Shown here: in pieces, positions 10,298 to 19,042 of the stretch | How the letters are laid out: every line of letters starts with the position of its first letter | Position numbering within the stretch: the stretch's first letter is position 1 | From: Sphingobacteriaceae bacterium | GTDB lineage: Bacteria > Bacteroidota > Bacteroidia > B-17B0 > Aurantibacillaceae | DNA: 64,000 nucleotides | Assembly: GCA_023251775.1 (NCBI GenBank) | Contig: JAHEYC010000001.1 | Span: forward strand, 47,666-111,665 | Direction of reading: 5' to 3' | The notes under the pieces: model-generated | What the model was told of the DNA's origin: nothing | The model's input: only the letters and a program-made list of their open reading frames with translations | The model's database searches: none | Program-made: the position numbers and the translations under genes

Positions 10298-11074
10298 TTA
10301 CTCCCCCTTAAAAACCGGCGGTCTTTTTTCTAAAAAAGCATTAACGCCTTCGTTATAATCGTGAGTGGAAGCAGCTATTATCTGCTCTTCTTTTTCGCGT
10401 TGGAGTTGTTTTTCGAGGGTATTGATTGTTCCCTCATTTAATAGTTTTTTGGTAAGTGCTATTCCTTTTGTTGGCATTTGAGCCAATGTAGTTGCAGTTG
10501 CTAAAGCTGTTTCAAATAATTTTTCATCATCTACCACTTTGTATATCATGCCCATTTGTTCGGCATCGGTTGCAGGAACTTTATCGCCCAACATCATCAA
10601 GGCACTTGCTTTTCCGAATCCAATTAATTTGGGAAGAAAAAATGTTCCACCACTATCAGGTATCAATCCAATTTTACTAAAGGCTTGTAAAAATGATGCG
10701 GATCTTCCTGCAAAAACTACATCACAAGCCAATGCAATATTTGCTCCCGCTCCTGCTGCTACGCCATTTACCGCGCACACTACAGGTTTTTGTAATTTTC
10801 TTAAACGTAAAATAATAGGATTATAATGTTCTTGCACAATGCGCTCAATGCCCGGACCATTCTTATCCATAGCTTCTGCAAGATCTTGTCCTGCACAAAA
10901 TGCTTTTCCGTTTGCTGTAATTAAAACCGCGCGAATTGTTCTTTCATCTGCCGCTTTATCTAATTCTGCAATTAATTGCAAAGCCATTTCGCGATTAAAA
11001 CTGTTGAATTTATCGGGCCTGTTCAAGTGTAAAACTAAAACACCGCCTTCTATTTTTGATCCAATAAAACTCAT
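10298..11074 (-). CDS. paaG: Enoyl-CoA hydratase/isomerase, PaaG-like
   Basis: Crotonase-superfamily enzyme; the sequence is closest to 2-(1,2-epoxy-1,2-dihydrophenyl)acetyl-CoA isomerase of phenylacetate catabolism. It shows FNSFNREMA near the N-terminus, the oxyanion-hole regions AFCAGQDL and AVNGVAAGAGANIALACD, and the PaaG-like stretch KIGLIPDSGGTFFLPKLIG. At 258 residues it is full length. Its start overlaps the stop of the DUF1569 gene (ATGA), so the two are translationally linked. No other phenylacetate gene is in the window, so the specific function is uncertain; a general beta-oxidation enzyme is possible. Confidence 0.85.
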   Translation of the reverse strand: MSFIGSKIEGGVLVLHLNRPDKFNSFNREMALQLIAELDKAADERTIRAVLITANGKAFCAGQDLAEAMDKNGPGIERIVQEHYNPIILRLRKLQKPVVCAVNGVAAGAGANIALACDVVFAGRSASFLQAFSKIGLIPDSGGTFFLPKLIGFGKASALMMLGDKVPATDAEQMGMIYKVVDDEKLFETALATATTLAQMPTKGIALTKKLLNEGTINTLEKQLQREKEEQIIAASTHDYNEGVNAFLEKRPPVFKGE

Positions 11075-11523
11075 GCGCCAAATTGTGAAAGATGATGATT
11101 AAGATGTGTGCTTAATAACAAACTCCAAGTATCCGGTGTCATTTCACCAAAAAAAGGATGTTCCAGATTTTTTACACCGCTTGGTCCATTTTTATGAAAG
11201 GTTTTGATCGTATCTATCAATACCGCTCTTTCTTTTTCGAATTCTTTTTTATCCGATATCACAGCTTCAGGAAATGTTGGAAGATTTCTTTTGAACGGAA
11301 CACCCGCTAAAAGATTCTTCTTAGCTTTTTTTCCAAATAAGAATTTGATGATCTTGTTTGGCTTTAACACCAAGGTACCATCGGCAATACAAAATGGTTT
11401 TTGACAATGTGTAAGCATTTGCGCTACATCCATTTTTCCCCATTGACGTTGTTGTTCGTGTTTTAAAGAATTAATGCGCCCAACATAATGATCAACTACT
11501 TTGGTATCGAAAAGATTGTTCAT
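11071..11523 (-). CDS. DUF1569 (DinB-like) protein
   Basis: A 150-residue soluble protein with the DUF1569 pattern: INSLKHEQQRQWGKMDVAQMLTHCQKPF at the N-terminus, and PFFGEMTPDTWSLLLSTHLNHHLSQFG at the C-terminus. The family has a four-helix DinB-like fold, usually with metal-binding histidines; candidate ligands here are the His of LTHCQ and the histidines of THLNHH. Function is unknown. It is placed between arginase (26 bases upstream) and the PaaG-like gene (overlapping). Confidence 0.85.
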   Translation of the reverse strand: MNNLFDTKVVDHYVGRINSLKHEQQRQWGKMDVAQMLTHCQKPFCIADGTLVLKPNKIIKFLFGKKAKKNLLAGVPFKRNLPTFPEAVISDKKEFEKERAVLIDTIKTFHKNGPSGVKNLEHPFFGEMTPDTWSLLLSTHLNHHLSQFGA

Positions 11524-11549
11524 GGTATACTTTTTTTATTAATGTAAAT

Positions 11550-12503
11550 TTAAAAATCGTGGCTCAATTGATTGGTGGCTTTTTGCAATATCTCAAATGC
11601 ATTCTCGGCCATTAAATTCTCTCTATCTAAAGTAGGATTGATCTCTACCATCTCAAAACAACAGATCTTCTTGCTTCGCATAATATAATAAATAAGATTG
11701 CCGGCTTCTTTTTCGGTGATGCCATTAGGAACAGGAGTTCCGGTACCGCTACTGATACGACTATCCATACTATCCACATCAAAACTCACATATATCAGGT
11801 CGCAGGCATCCAAATAATTCAACGCTTCAATGGCAATACGTTCAACTGCTTTTTTGCGGATCTCGGGTAAACCAAAAATGCGCACTTTATTCTTCTTAAT
11901 TAAATGATCTTCGGGTGCTTCATAATCGCGAAGTGCTATAAATACAAGATCACTATATAAAACCTTAGGGCATATATCTCCCAAGTTCTTTAGCTTTTCC
12001 CAGTATTCAACTGTTTCATCATCGGGTTTATTCTGCTGTCTTTCTTTATTGTCTTCACCCAAAATACCTGCAATGGGCATGCCGTGCATGTTACCGCTGG
12101 GGGTGGTGTAAGGACTGTGCATATCCGCATGTGCATCTATCCATATCACGCCAAGGCGCTTTTCTGGGTAGGCCATTCTTATCCCGCTTATGGTGCCAAG
12201 GGCCGAACTATGATCGCCGGCTAGTACAATTGGGATCTCTTCTCTTTTGAGAGTTTTTGATATCTCCTTGGCAATGCGTTCGTTAAGAGAAAATATACCT
12301 TTAATACGTTTTGCATAATCATGAACTACAGGCTCCAGAAGTAGATGATTCTCAGAAGGTATCTCAGTTGTTTTGAATTTCTTGAAAAAAGGACTACCAA
12401 AATCGAGTGCGGCTATCTTAATGGCATCAATTCCCATGCTGGAGCCACGAGTACCGGCACCGATCTCGCTTTTAACTTCCACTATACGTATGGGTTTTAT
12501 CAT
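11550..12503 (-). CDS. rocF: Arginase
   Basis: Ureohydrolase predicted to split arginine into ornithine and urea with a di-manganese centre. All ligand motifs are present: GDHSSALG (His98), DAHADMHSP (Asp123, His125, Asp127) and SFDVDSMD (Asp242, Asp244). The TTPSGNMHGMP stretch is of the arginase kind rather than the agmatinase kind, which argues for arginine as substrate. The 317-residue length fits. It is transcribed divergently from arginine decarboxylase, with 94 bases between starts, so two competing arginine-consuming enzymes share one regulatory gap. Confidence 0.9.
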   Translation of the reverse strand: MIKPIRIVEVKSEIGAGTRGSSMGIDAIKIAALDFGSPFFKKFKTTEIPSENHLLLEPVVHDYAKRIKGIFSLNERIAKEISKTLKREEIPIVLAGDHSSALGTISGIRMAYPEKRLGVIWIDAHADMHSPYTTPSGNMHGMPIAGILGEDNKERQQNKPDDETVEYWEKLKNLGDICPKVLYSDLVFIALRDYEAPEDHLIKKNKVRIFGLPEIRKKAVERIAIEALNYLDACDLIYVSFDVDSMDSRISSGTGTPVPNGITEKEAGNLIYYIMRSKKICCFEMVEINPTLDRENLMAENAFEILQKATNQLSHDF

Positions 12504-12507
12504 ATTA

Positions 12508-12541
12508 TTGATCTAAAATTAACAAATTTGTCGTACTTTTG
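12508..12541 (+). promoter_or_regulatory. Predicted Bacteroidota promoter of arginine decarboxylase
   Basis: TTG at 12508-12510 and TACTTTTG at 12534-12541 (matching TAnnTTTG) are 23 bases apart, at the long end of the known Bacteroidota spacing. Transcription would begin near 12548, about 50 bases before the gene. Confidence 0.5.
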
Positions 12542-12562
12542 TGCCCGGTAATTAACTTACTT

Positions 12563-12598
12563 ATGTTGAAAACCACCAATGCAACTCAATTACATTAA
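12563..12598 (+). CDS. Possible upstream ORF coupled to arginine decarboxylase
   Basis: An 11-codon frame, MLKTTNATQLH, starts about 15 bases after the predicted transcription start. Its stop codon shares a base with the next start (TAATG at 12596-12600). This arrangement would allow translational coupling. It carries no run of arginine codons, so a classical attenuator is not indicated, and it may be a chance frame. Confidence 0.3.
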   Translation: MLKTTNATQLH

Positions 12599-14004
12599 TG
12601 GCCGTTGATAATACATATTCAAACCTGATCCATCAGACCTTTAATTTCCCACAAGAGGGATTTGAAGTAAAGGATGATCAATTGTACTTTAATGAAATAC
12701 CCTTGATGGATATTATCAAGCAATATGGCACTCCATTAAGGATCAGCTATTTACCTAAAATTTCGTCACAGATCCAAAAAGCCAAGCGTATGTTCAATGT
12801 GGCTATGGCAAAATCGGATTATAAAGGCAAATACTATTACTGTTATTGCACTAAGAGTTCGCACTTTAGTTTTGTACTCGACGAGGTGCTAAAAAATGAG
12901 TGTCATATTGAAACCTCATCAGCGTTTGACATCAATATTATCAAAGAACAATTTCAAAAAAAGGCCTTAAACAAAGATACATATATTATTTGTAATGGAT
13001 ATAAGCGCACCAATTACAAACAGAATATTTGCGAATTGATAAATGAAGGATTTAATGTGATACCGGTATTGGATCACTTGGATGAGATAGATTATTATAA
13101 AAAATATGCCAAGGTTGATAAAGTGGATATTGGAATTAGGATAAGTACCGAAGAAGAACCATCGTTTACATTTTATACTTCGCGTTTAGGAATTAGAGAT
13201 TCGGAAATTCTAGATTTTTACAAAGAAAAAATTCAAACCAATCCTAAATTCAATTTAAAATTATTACACTTTTTTATCAATACCGGAATTAAGGATACTA
13301 TTTATTATTGGACAGAATTAAATAAATGTTTGAGTATTTATAAAAGTTTGAGAGAAATTTGTCCGGGTTTAAATTCGCTCAACATTGGTGGAGGAATGCC
13401 AATTCGTACTTCTTTAGCATTTGAATACGATTACGAATACATGGTAGAAGAGATCATTTCGCAGATAAAAATATTTTGTACGGATAATGAAATTCCCGAA
13501 CCAAATATTTTTACTGAATTTGGTTCGTATACCGTTGGCGAAAGTGGTGCCACTTTATACAGCATCATTGATCAGAAAAAACAAAATGATCGCGAAACAT
13601 GGTATATGATCGATAGTTCTTTTATTACAACACTTCCGGATACTTGGGGAATTAATCAGCGATTTATTTTATTAGCCATAAATAATTGGGATAAGCCATA
13701 TATTCCTGTGAACTTGGGCGGACTCACCTGCGACAGTATGGATTATTATAATACCGAAGCGCATACCAATCAGGTATTTTTACCAAAGGTGGAAGAAAAA
13801 CAAAAAGTGCCTTTGTATCTTGGATTTTTTCATACCGGCGCATATCAAGAAGCATTGAGCGGATATGGCGGCACGCAACATTGTTTAATTCCTGCTCCAA
13901 AACATGTATTGATCGATCGCGATGAAGAAACGGGAGAGATATCTACGTGGTTGTTTGCGAAAGAACAGAGTTATAAGAGTATGTTGAAGATATTGGGTTA
14001 TTAA
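12598..14004 (+). CDS. speA: Arginine decarboxylase (Bacteroidota type)
   Basis: PLP-dependent fold III decarboxylase making agmatine from arginine, the first step of the agmatine route to putrescine. The 468 residues match the short form found in Bacteroidota, not the 630-residue E. coli SpeA. The N-terminal barrel has YYYCYCTKSSHFSFVL with the likely PLP lysine in CTKSS; LNIGGGMPIR is the glycine-rich phosphate-binding segment; GGLTCDSMDYY carries the C-terminal active-site cysteine motif. Assignment to arginine rather than diaminopimelate or carboxynorspermidine rests on overall resemblance to annotated Bacteroidota enzymes. It is divergent from arginase and ends before a repeat. Confidence 0.88.
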   Translation: MAVDNTYSNLIHQTFNFPQEGFEVKDDQLYFNEIPLMDIIKQYGTPLRISYLPKISSQIQKAKRMFNVAMAKSDYKGKYYYCYCTKSSHFSFVLDEVLKNECHIETSSAFDINIIKEQFQKKALNKDTYIICNGYKRTNYKQNICELINEGFNVIPVLDHLDEIDYYKKYAKVDKVDIGIRISTEEEPSFTFYTSRLGIRDSEILDFYKEKIQTNPKFNLKLLHFFINTGIKDTIYYWTELNKCLSIYKSLREICPGLNSLNIGGGMPIRTSLAFEYDYEYMVEEIISQIKIFCTDNEIPEPNIFTEFGSYTVGESGATLYSIIDQKKQNDRETWYMIDSSFITTLPDTWGINQRFILLAINNWDKPYIPVNLGGLTCDSMDYYNTEAHTNQVFLPKVEEKQKVPLYLGFFHTGAYQEALSGYGGTQHCLIPAPKHVLIDRDEETGEISTWLFAKEQSYKSMLKILGY

Positions 14005-14006
14005 TA

Positions 14007-14087
14007 GTTTAAAGTTGGAAAGTTAGAAAGTTGGAAAGTTTTGTGCTGCCCCACTTTCAAACTTTCGAACTTTTTAACTTTCCAACT
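14007..14087. repeat. AAAGTTGGAAAGTT-type palindromic repeat
   Basis: A run of AGTTGGAAAGTT and AGTTAGAAAGTTGG units is answered downstream by AACTTTCCAACT, giving perfect 12-base arms at 14013-14024 and 14076-14087 around TGCTGCCCCA. It sits between convergent genes and touches the stop codon of the histidine kinase gene, so it may act as a bidirectional transcript end. Confidence 0.75.
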
Positions 14088-15592
14088 CAACTCTTTAATT
14101 CTATGCAGAACGTCGTCCCCTTACCGATCTCACTATCACTTACAAATATTTTCCCATCGTGATAATTCTCGATAATGCGTTTGCACAAACTTAAACCTAA
14201 TCCCCAGCCTCTTTGTTTGGTGGTATAACCGGGTTTAAATACTTCGTTGAATTTATTTTTTGAAATGCCTTTGCCTGTATCGCTGATGAAGATCTTTACT
14301 TGCTCCGGTTTTTCGATCATGATAATTTTTAACGTGCCTTTTCCATCCATAGCATCTACGGCGTTCTTACACAAATTCTCAATTACCCATTCGAATAATG
14401 GTCCTGATAAATTTACCATTATTGGATGATCGGGTAATTTAATTTCGAAGTTTATATTTTTTGATGTGCGCTTTTTTAAATAATTAATGCTCTTGTCTAA
14501 AAGTCCAACTATATCTTCAGGAACTAAAGTTGGTTGCGATCCAATTTTCGAAAAACGATCGGTGATGGTATTTAAACGCATCACATCGTTTTGCATTTCG
14601 TTTATGATTTCGGGATCAACACCTAAGCCTTTTAAATGTTCGTTCCATGCAAGGAGAGAAGATAGAGGAGTTCCTAATTGATGTGCAGTTTCTTTACTCA
14701 TTCCAACCCATACCTGATCTTGTTCGGCTTTGCGCGCGGTACTAAATAAAATATATGCGATCAATAAAAATAAACCTATCACACCAAATTGCACGTAAGG
14801 ATAATATTTTAATTGCGTCAATAAATTTGATTGCGCGTAAAAGATATAATTAATAGTTCCTTCGCCAAGATCAATTTCAATGGGCGTATTCTCACTGCTT
14901 AATTCATCTAATTTTGTCGCAAGTTTCTCGGGAGTGTTAATACTTAAACTATCTACTTTACCAAAGGAGATCATTGTTGTTTTATTATTATCCATGTAAA
15001 TAACAGGAACCTCCGCAGAATTTACGGCCACCTCAGCAATAAATGATTTTATCAAACTATCAAAAACTAATTTGATATCATTGAATACTCGGCTATCTTT
15101 ATAATACAAATATTGTTTGGTGGTTTTGTAAACTTGGATCTCAACGGGCGGATACATGGTCTTCATTAATTCCAATTCCTTTTTCATGTACTCGGCATCT
15201 TTTTCTTTTTCGGGATCAAAATTCTTTTTAGCAGTGATCTGATCTTTTTCATCGGCCAAAATAATTGGAACGGTTGTATTATCTTCTAAAACATACAATA
15301 AAAAATTAAACGTTGAATTAGAATTATCTTTGGTAAGTTGCTCGGTAGTTTTGGCGTAAAGAACTGCTTTCTTGCGTTCTTCCAATTTCATTTTCTCGAA
15401 TAAAGTATTGGTAAATTTTACGAGGTTAGCTTTTTTCTGAACGGCATCGGCCCATAATTTTACTTTGCGGCGTTCATCTTCTGCAATACGTTTTACCAAA
15501 TTATTAGTATACCACAACGAACATATCACAATAATAAAAGCCGCTATTGCCAATAGCCATTTCCATTTTTGTTTACGTGAGTAGATGTTCAT
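14087..15592 (-). CDS. Membrane sensor histidine kinase
   Basis: The 501-residue protein has two membrane helices (about 12-30 and 266-286) flanking a sensor region of about 235 residues with no recognised domain. A kinase core follows: the H-box MSKETAHQLGTPLSSLLAWNEHL with phospho-accepting His304, the N-box NLCKNAVDAM, DTGKGI (G1) and GWGLGLSL (G2). The HQLGTPLSS form of the H-box is common in Bacteroidota. It should autophosphorylate in response to a periplasmic cue and pass the phosphate to a regulator. No response regulator is encoded beside it, so it is an orphan. Confidence 0.93.
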   Translation of the reverse strand: MNIYSRKQKWKWLLAIAAFIIVICSLWYTNNLVKRIAEDERRKVKLWADAVQKKANLVKFTNTLFEKMKLEERKKAVLYAKTTEQLTKDNSNSTFNFLLYVLEDNTTVPIILADEKDQITAKKNFDPEKEKDAEYMKKELELMKTMYPPVEIQVYKTTKQYLYYKDSRVFNDIKLVFDSLIKSFIAEVAVNSAEVPVIYMDNNKTTMISFGKVDSLSINTPEKLATKLDELSSENTPIEIDLGEGTINYIFYAQSNLLTQLKYYPYVQFGVIGLFLLIAYILFSTARKAEQDQVWVGMSKETAHQLGTPLSSLLAWNEHLKGLGVDPEIINEMQNDVMRLNTITDRFSKIGSQPTLVPEDIVGLLDKSINYLKKRTSKNINFEIKLPDHPIMVNLSGPLFEWVIENLCKNAVDAMDGKGTLKIIMIEKPEQVKIFISDTGKGISKNKFNEVFKPGYTTKQRGWGLGLSLCKRIIENYHDGKIFVSDSEIGKGTTFCIELKS

Positions 15593-15609
15593 TTTATATC
15601 AAGGTCGCA

Positions 15610-15632
15610 CTTCGACTTCGCTCAGTGTGACA
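15610..15632. repeat. Dispersed CTTCGACT-CGCTCAG repeat, copy 1
   Basis: Copy of a short intergenic element (ACTTCGACTTCGCTCAGTG then TGACA) also found at 20696-20720, 49758-49782 and 56137-56160. The CGA...TCAG core can form a small stem-loop. Confidence 0.7.
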
Positions 15633-15673
15633 CCGTAGGTTAATAACGTTAAATTTAACACATTATTATCAAA

Positions 15674-15704
15674 TAAAAAGCCTCCTTGCATTCACAAGGA
15701 GGCT
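15674..15704 (-). terminator. Intrinsic terminator after slyD
   Basis: On the minus strand AGCCTCCTTG and CAAGGAGGCT form a 10-bp stem with a 6-base loop, followed by a T-run (TTTTTATTT). It lies about 20 bases past the slyD stop codon and ends that transcript before the histidine kinase gene. Confidence 0.88.
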
Positions 15705-15724
15705 CTTTCATTCGAAAAGATCTA

Positions 15725-16240
15725 TTAATGATGGTGATGTCCGCCTTTTCCGTGAACATGGCCATGATCAAGCTCTTCAGCGCTTGCTTCTCTTACCTCT
15801 AATATTTCGCCAACAAAATGAAGATCATTGCCTGCTAAGGGATGATTAAAATCCATTTTCACATGTGCATCAGAGATATTCAATACTCGTCCAATCAATT
15901 TATTTCCTTCTGCATCATGCATCTCAATATCATTACCAACAAAAACGCGTTGTGTATCAAATTTACCATCCACAATAAATGCTTGCTTATCTATATCAAT
16001 AATATAATCTTGTTCAACAATTCCGTAACCATCCGCTGCATTTACTCTAAAATCAAATTTATCGCCTACTTTTTTGTTCAATAAATTCTGTTCAAAATCG
16101 GGCAACAACGAACTCATTCCGTATATGAATGCGAAAGGATGATCAGCATCTGTTTGCTCAATTAATTCTTCGGTTCCTCCATTTTTGCTTGCAGTTAGAT
16201 GATAACTTACCACCGCTACTTTGTTTTCTGTGATTGTCAT
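15725..16240 (-). CDS. slyD: SlyD-type FKBP peptidyl-prolyl isomerase
   Basis: Cytoplasmic prolyl isomerase and chaperone; in other bacteria SlyD also binds nickel and helps metallate hydrogenase. The 171 residues show the SlyD layout: an FKBP part (KVAVVSYHLTASKNGG, DFRVNAADGYG), the inserted flap domain (about 70-125), FNHPLAGNDLHFVGEILEVREAS, and a histidine-rich metal-binding tail HGHVHGKGGHHHH. It is a single-gene unit with a promoter, a leader hairpin and a terminator of its own. Confidence 0.95.
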   Translation of the reverse strand: MTITENKVAVVSYHLTASKNGGTEELIEQTDADHPFAFIYGMSSLLPDFEQNLLNKKVGDKFDFRVNAADGYGIVEQDYIIDIDKQAFIVDGKFDTQRVFVGNDIEMHDAEGNKLIGRVLNISDAHVKMDFNHPLAGNDLHFVGEILEVREASAEELDHGHVHGKGGHHHH

Positions 16241-16257
16241 TTGTTTTGTTTTTTATT

Positions 16258-16293
16258 AAAAAATTAAGCCATTCGCTTTTTACCGAATGGCTT
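16258..16293 (-). promoter_or_regulatory. Terminator-like hairpin in the slyD 5' leader
   Basis: On the minus strand AAGCCATTCG and CGAATGGCTT (plus-strand 16266-16275 and 16284-16293) form a perfect 10-bp stem with an 8-base loop, then AATTTTTT. It lies 18 bases before the slyD start codon and downstream of the predicted slyD promoter, so it would be inside the slyD leader RNA. It could be an attenuator, a 5' stabilising hairpin or the terminator of the upstream aldehyde dehydrogenase gene. Confidence 0.6.
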
Positions 16294-16303
16294 ATTACGG
16301 CTG

Positions 16304-16311
16304 CAAATTTA
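16304..16311 (-). promoter_or_regulatory. Predicted -7 element of the slyD promoter
   Basis: The minus strand reads TAAATTTG, an exact fit to TAnnTTTG. A weak TTTC is found about 20 bases upstream in place of the -33 TTTG. The start of transcription would fall near 16297. Confidence 0.45.
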
Positions 16312-16330
16312 TAAAAATATTTTAATTGAA

Positions 16331-16533
16331 AGAATTCTTCGCAGCTCCGCTGCTTAGGTATTTTTTAGCCACGAATTTCACTAATTAACACTAATCTATG
16401 TGCTTAGATTTCACTAAGCTGTGCGTGCTAATCAAACACAGTTTACACAAAGATCAGTGTAATTTTTGTAAACCTAGATTCGTGGAAATTCGTGGAATTA
16501 GTGGCAAGATATGATCCTCGGCGAAGCCGAGGC
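16331..16533. repeat. About 200-bp composite palindromic element, copy A
   Basis: Order: GCAGC...GCTGC hairpin, AGCCACGAATTTCACTAATT, a centre with ACTAATCTATGTG and further palindromic pieces, GGAATTCGTGG-type arm, then the hairpin CTCGGCGAAGCCGAG. The same modules recur in reverse order at 19043-19266. No coding potential seen; it fills nearly all the 304-base gap between slyD and the aldehyde dehydrogenase gene. Confidence 0.8.
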
Positions 16534-16544
16534 TGCAGGGTAAT

Positions 16545-18071
16545 TTAACTCAGATCAAATTTTATACCCTGTGCCAATGGCAAATTAGAGCCATAATTAA
16601 CGGTATTGGTTTGTCGGCGCATATAGGCTTTCCAAGCATCCGAGCCGCTTTCGCGTCCGCCCCCTGTTTCTTTTTCGCCTCCAAATGCCCCGCCAATTTC
16701 GGCCCCGCTAGTTCCAATATTTACGTTGGCAATTCCGCAATCGCTTCCTGTTGAACTCAAAAATAATTCGGCTTCACGCACATTTAAGGTCATAATAGCA
16801 CTTGATAAACCTTGGGGAACACCATTTTGTAAGTCGATGGCTTCTTCAATGGTTTTATATTTTATCAAATACAAAATTGGCGCAAATGTTTCGTGTTGTA
16901 CAATGCTCATCTCATTTCTTGCTTCTACAATGGCAGGTTTTACATAACAACCGCTTTCGTAACCTTTTCCATCGAGTACACCGCCTGGGACAACAATTTT
17001 TCCTCCTTCAGTGATGGCATTTTCAATAGCACTCATGTAATTTCTTACGGCATCTTTATCAATTAACGGACCAACATGATTTTTTTCATCTAATGGATCG
17101 CCGATCTTTAATTGCGCATATGCTTTTACTAATTTCTCTTTTAATTTATCAAAAATACTTTCGTGAATAATTAAACGGCGAGTGCTGGTGCAACGTTGTC
17201 CTGCTGTTCCCACTGCGCCAAACACCGCACCAATGATGGCCATATCAAGATCGGCATTTGGTGTAACGATAATAGAATTATTTCCACCCAGTTCTAAAAT
17301 TGATCTTCCAAAACGCTCTGCCACTTTTGTTCCCACAATTTTTCCCATGCGTGTTGATCCCGTTGCCGAAACTAATGGCACATGAACATCAGTAGATAAA
17401 TATTCGCCGACTTTAAAATCACCATTGATGATGCAAGAAATTCCTTCCGGTAAATTATTTTCTTTTGCTACTTCATTCCAAATATGTTGACAAGCAACAG
17501 AACACAAAGGTGTTTTTTCGGAAGGTTTCCAAATACATGTATCTCCGCTTATCCAAGCCAACGCCGTATTCCAAGCCCATACAGCCACCGGAAAATTAAA
17601 AGCGCTAATAATTCCAACAACACCAAGCGGATGCCATTGTTCCATCATGCGGTGATTTCCGCGTTCGCTTTGAATGGTTAAACCGTAAAGTTGACGAGAT
17701 AAACCAACAGCAAAATCACAAATGTCTATCATCTCTTGCACTTCGCCCAAACCTTCTTGATATGATTTTCCCATTTCGTAGGAAACTAATTTTCCGAGCA
17801 TTGCTTTTTTTGCACGCAATTTATCGCCGAACTGACGCACATATTCGCCGCGCTTTGGTGCGGGAATTGCTCTCCAATATTTAAATGCTGTTGTAGCAGC
17901 TGTAATAATTTTTTGGTAATCGGCTTTTGTGCCCGTTCTTACTTTTGCAATTAATTTTCCGTCAACCGGACTATATGATTCAATTACGTCACCCGTTGCA
18001 AACCAATTTGAACCGGTGCTGCAGCCATCATTCACTTCTTTGATCCCTAATGCTTTTAGAACGTTGTGCAT
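16545..18071 (-). CDS. Aldehyde dehydrogenase, ALDH7 (alpha-aminoadipic semialdehyde) type
   Basis: NAD(P)-dependent oxidation of an aldehyde to an acid. The 508 residues show the nucleotide-binding region ([18 protein letters not shown]), [11 protein letters not shown] with the general base region and [14 protein letters not shown] with catalytic Cys294. The GNNSIIV and [10 protein letters not shown] forms and the C-terminal [19 protein letters not shown] end are typical of the ALDH7 group, which handles alpha-aminoadipic semialdehyde in lysine breakdown and betaine aldehyde. No other lysine-degradation gene is nearby, so the substrate is inferred by family only. Confidence 0.87.
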   Translation of the reverse strand: MHNVLKALGIKEVNDGCSTGSNWFATGDVIESYSPVDGKLIAKVRTGTKADYQKIITAATTAFKYWRAIPAPKRGEYVRQFGDKLRAKKAMLGKLVSYEMGKSYQEGLGEVQEMIDICDFAVGLSRQLYGLTIQSERGNHRMMEQWHPLGVVGIISAFNFPVAVWAWNTALAWISGDTCIWKPSEKTPLCSVACQHIWNEVAKENNLPEGISCIINGDFKVGEYLSTDVHVPLVSATGSTRMGKIVGTKVAERFGRSILELGGNNSIIVTPNADLDMAIIGAVFGAVGTAGQRCTSTRRLIIHESIFDKLKEKLVKAYAQLKIGDPLDEKNHVGPLIDKDAVRNYMSAIENAITEGGKIVVPGGVLDGKGYESGCYVKPAIVEARNEMSIVQHETFAPILYLIKYKTIEEAIDLQNGVPQGLSSAIMTLNVREAELFLSSTGSDCGIANVNIGTSGAEIGGAFGGEKETGGGRESGSDAWKAYMRRQTNTVNYGSNLPLAQGIKFDLS

Positions 18072-18147
18072 ATGATAAATTTAGGTGTCTAATTTACACA
18101 TAAGTTCTATTAAAAGGAATAATTAGTTATATTTATTTCCTCTAATA

Positions 18148-19038
18148 ATGAAACGAAAACTTCTATTTATCTTAAATCCAAAAGCCGGAAAAGGCAGAGC
18201 CATAGATCTGCATGATCTTATAAAAAGCTCTGTGCCAAAGGAAATGGAATACTCAATAGAAGTATTCAATACTTCGGAAGAATTTGAGAAAATAATTTCT
18301 ACACTTCATACTCAACACTATACCGATGCTATTGCAGTTGGAGGCGACGGTACCATTAATTCGGTTGCTAAAAATTTAGTTGGCAATGAAATTACTTTGG
18401 GTATAATTCCGCAAGGATCAGGAAATGGTTTGGCAAGAACATTGGGAATTTCGATGGATATTAAAACATCTATTGAAGATATTATCAAAGGAAAAAAAGC
18501 AAAGATCGATCATGGAACGGTGAATGATATTCCGTTCTTTTGCACTAGTGGAATTGGATTTGATGCTCATATTGGGAATTTATTTGCTCTGTCGAAAAAA
18601 CGCGGATTGAAAAGTTATGTGAAAATAACACTTAGGGAAATTTTGAGATACAAATGCAAAAATTATGTGATAAGATTGAATGGAGAAGAATTAAAACGCA
18701 AAGCCTATTTAATTACCATTGCAAACGCAGGTCAGTACGGTAACGATTTTTACATTGCGCCCCAAGCAAAATTAACGGATGGGAAATTTCATGTCGTAGT
18801 TTTAAAACCCTTTAATTTTTTTAGTGCCTTTGGTATTTTCGTAAAAGTACTAAGGGGAAAAGCTGACAGATCTAGACATATAGAAACTTTTGTGACCGAC
18901 AAATTAACCATCGAGCGCGAGGGAAAAGATGATATCCACTTTGACGGAGAACCTGAATTTCAGGGCGAAAAACTGGACTATATTTGTCATCACCAACAAT
19001 TGAATGTGATCGTTGGGCAAAAATTCAAAACAAATTAA
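18148..19038 (+). CDS. Diacylglycerol kinase-family lipid kinase
   Basis: ATP-dependent phosphorylation of diacylglycerol or a related lipid at the membrane. The 296-residue protein begins with KLLFILNPKAGKG, carries the nucleotide-binding motif GGDGT at 65-69, followed by IPQGSGNGLARTLGI and a C-terminal DGEPEF motif seen in the YegS/DgkB/sphingosine kinase group. Bacteroidota make sphingolipids, so a long-chain base is another possible substrate. It is divergent from the aldehyde dehydrogenase gene by 76 bases, and the repeat element follows directly. Confidence 0.9.
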   Translation: MKRKLLFILNPKAGKGRAIDLHDLIKSSVPKEMEYSIEVFNTSEEFEKIISTLHTQHYTDAIAVGGDGTINSVAKNLVGNEITLGIIPQGSGNGLARTLGISMDIKTSIEDIIKGKKAKIDHGTVNDIPFFCTSGIGFDAHIGNLFALSKKRGLKSYVKITLREILRYKCKNYVIRLNGEELKRKAYLITIANAGQYGNDFYIAPQAKLTDGKFHVVVLKPFNFFSAFGIFVKVLRGKADRSRHIETFVTDKLTIEREGKDDIHFDGEPEFQGEKLDYICHHQQLNVIVGQKFKTN

Positions 19039-19042
19039 AAAA

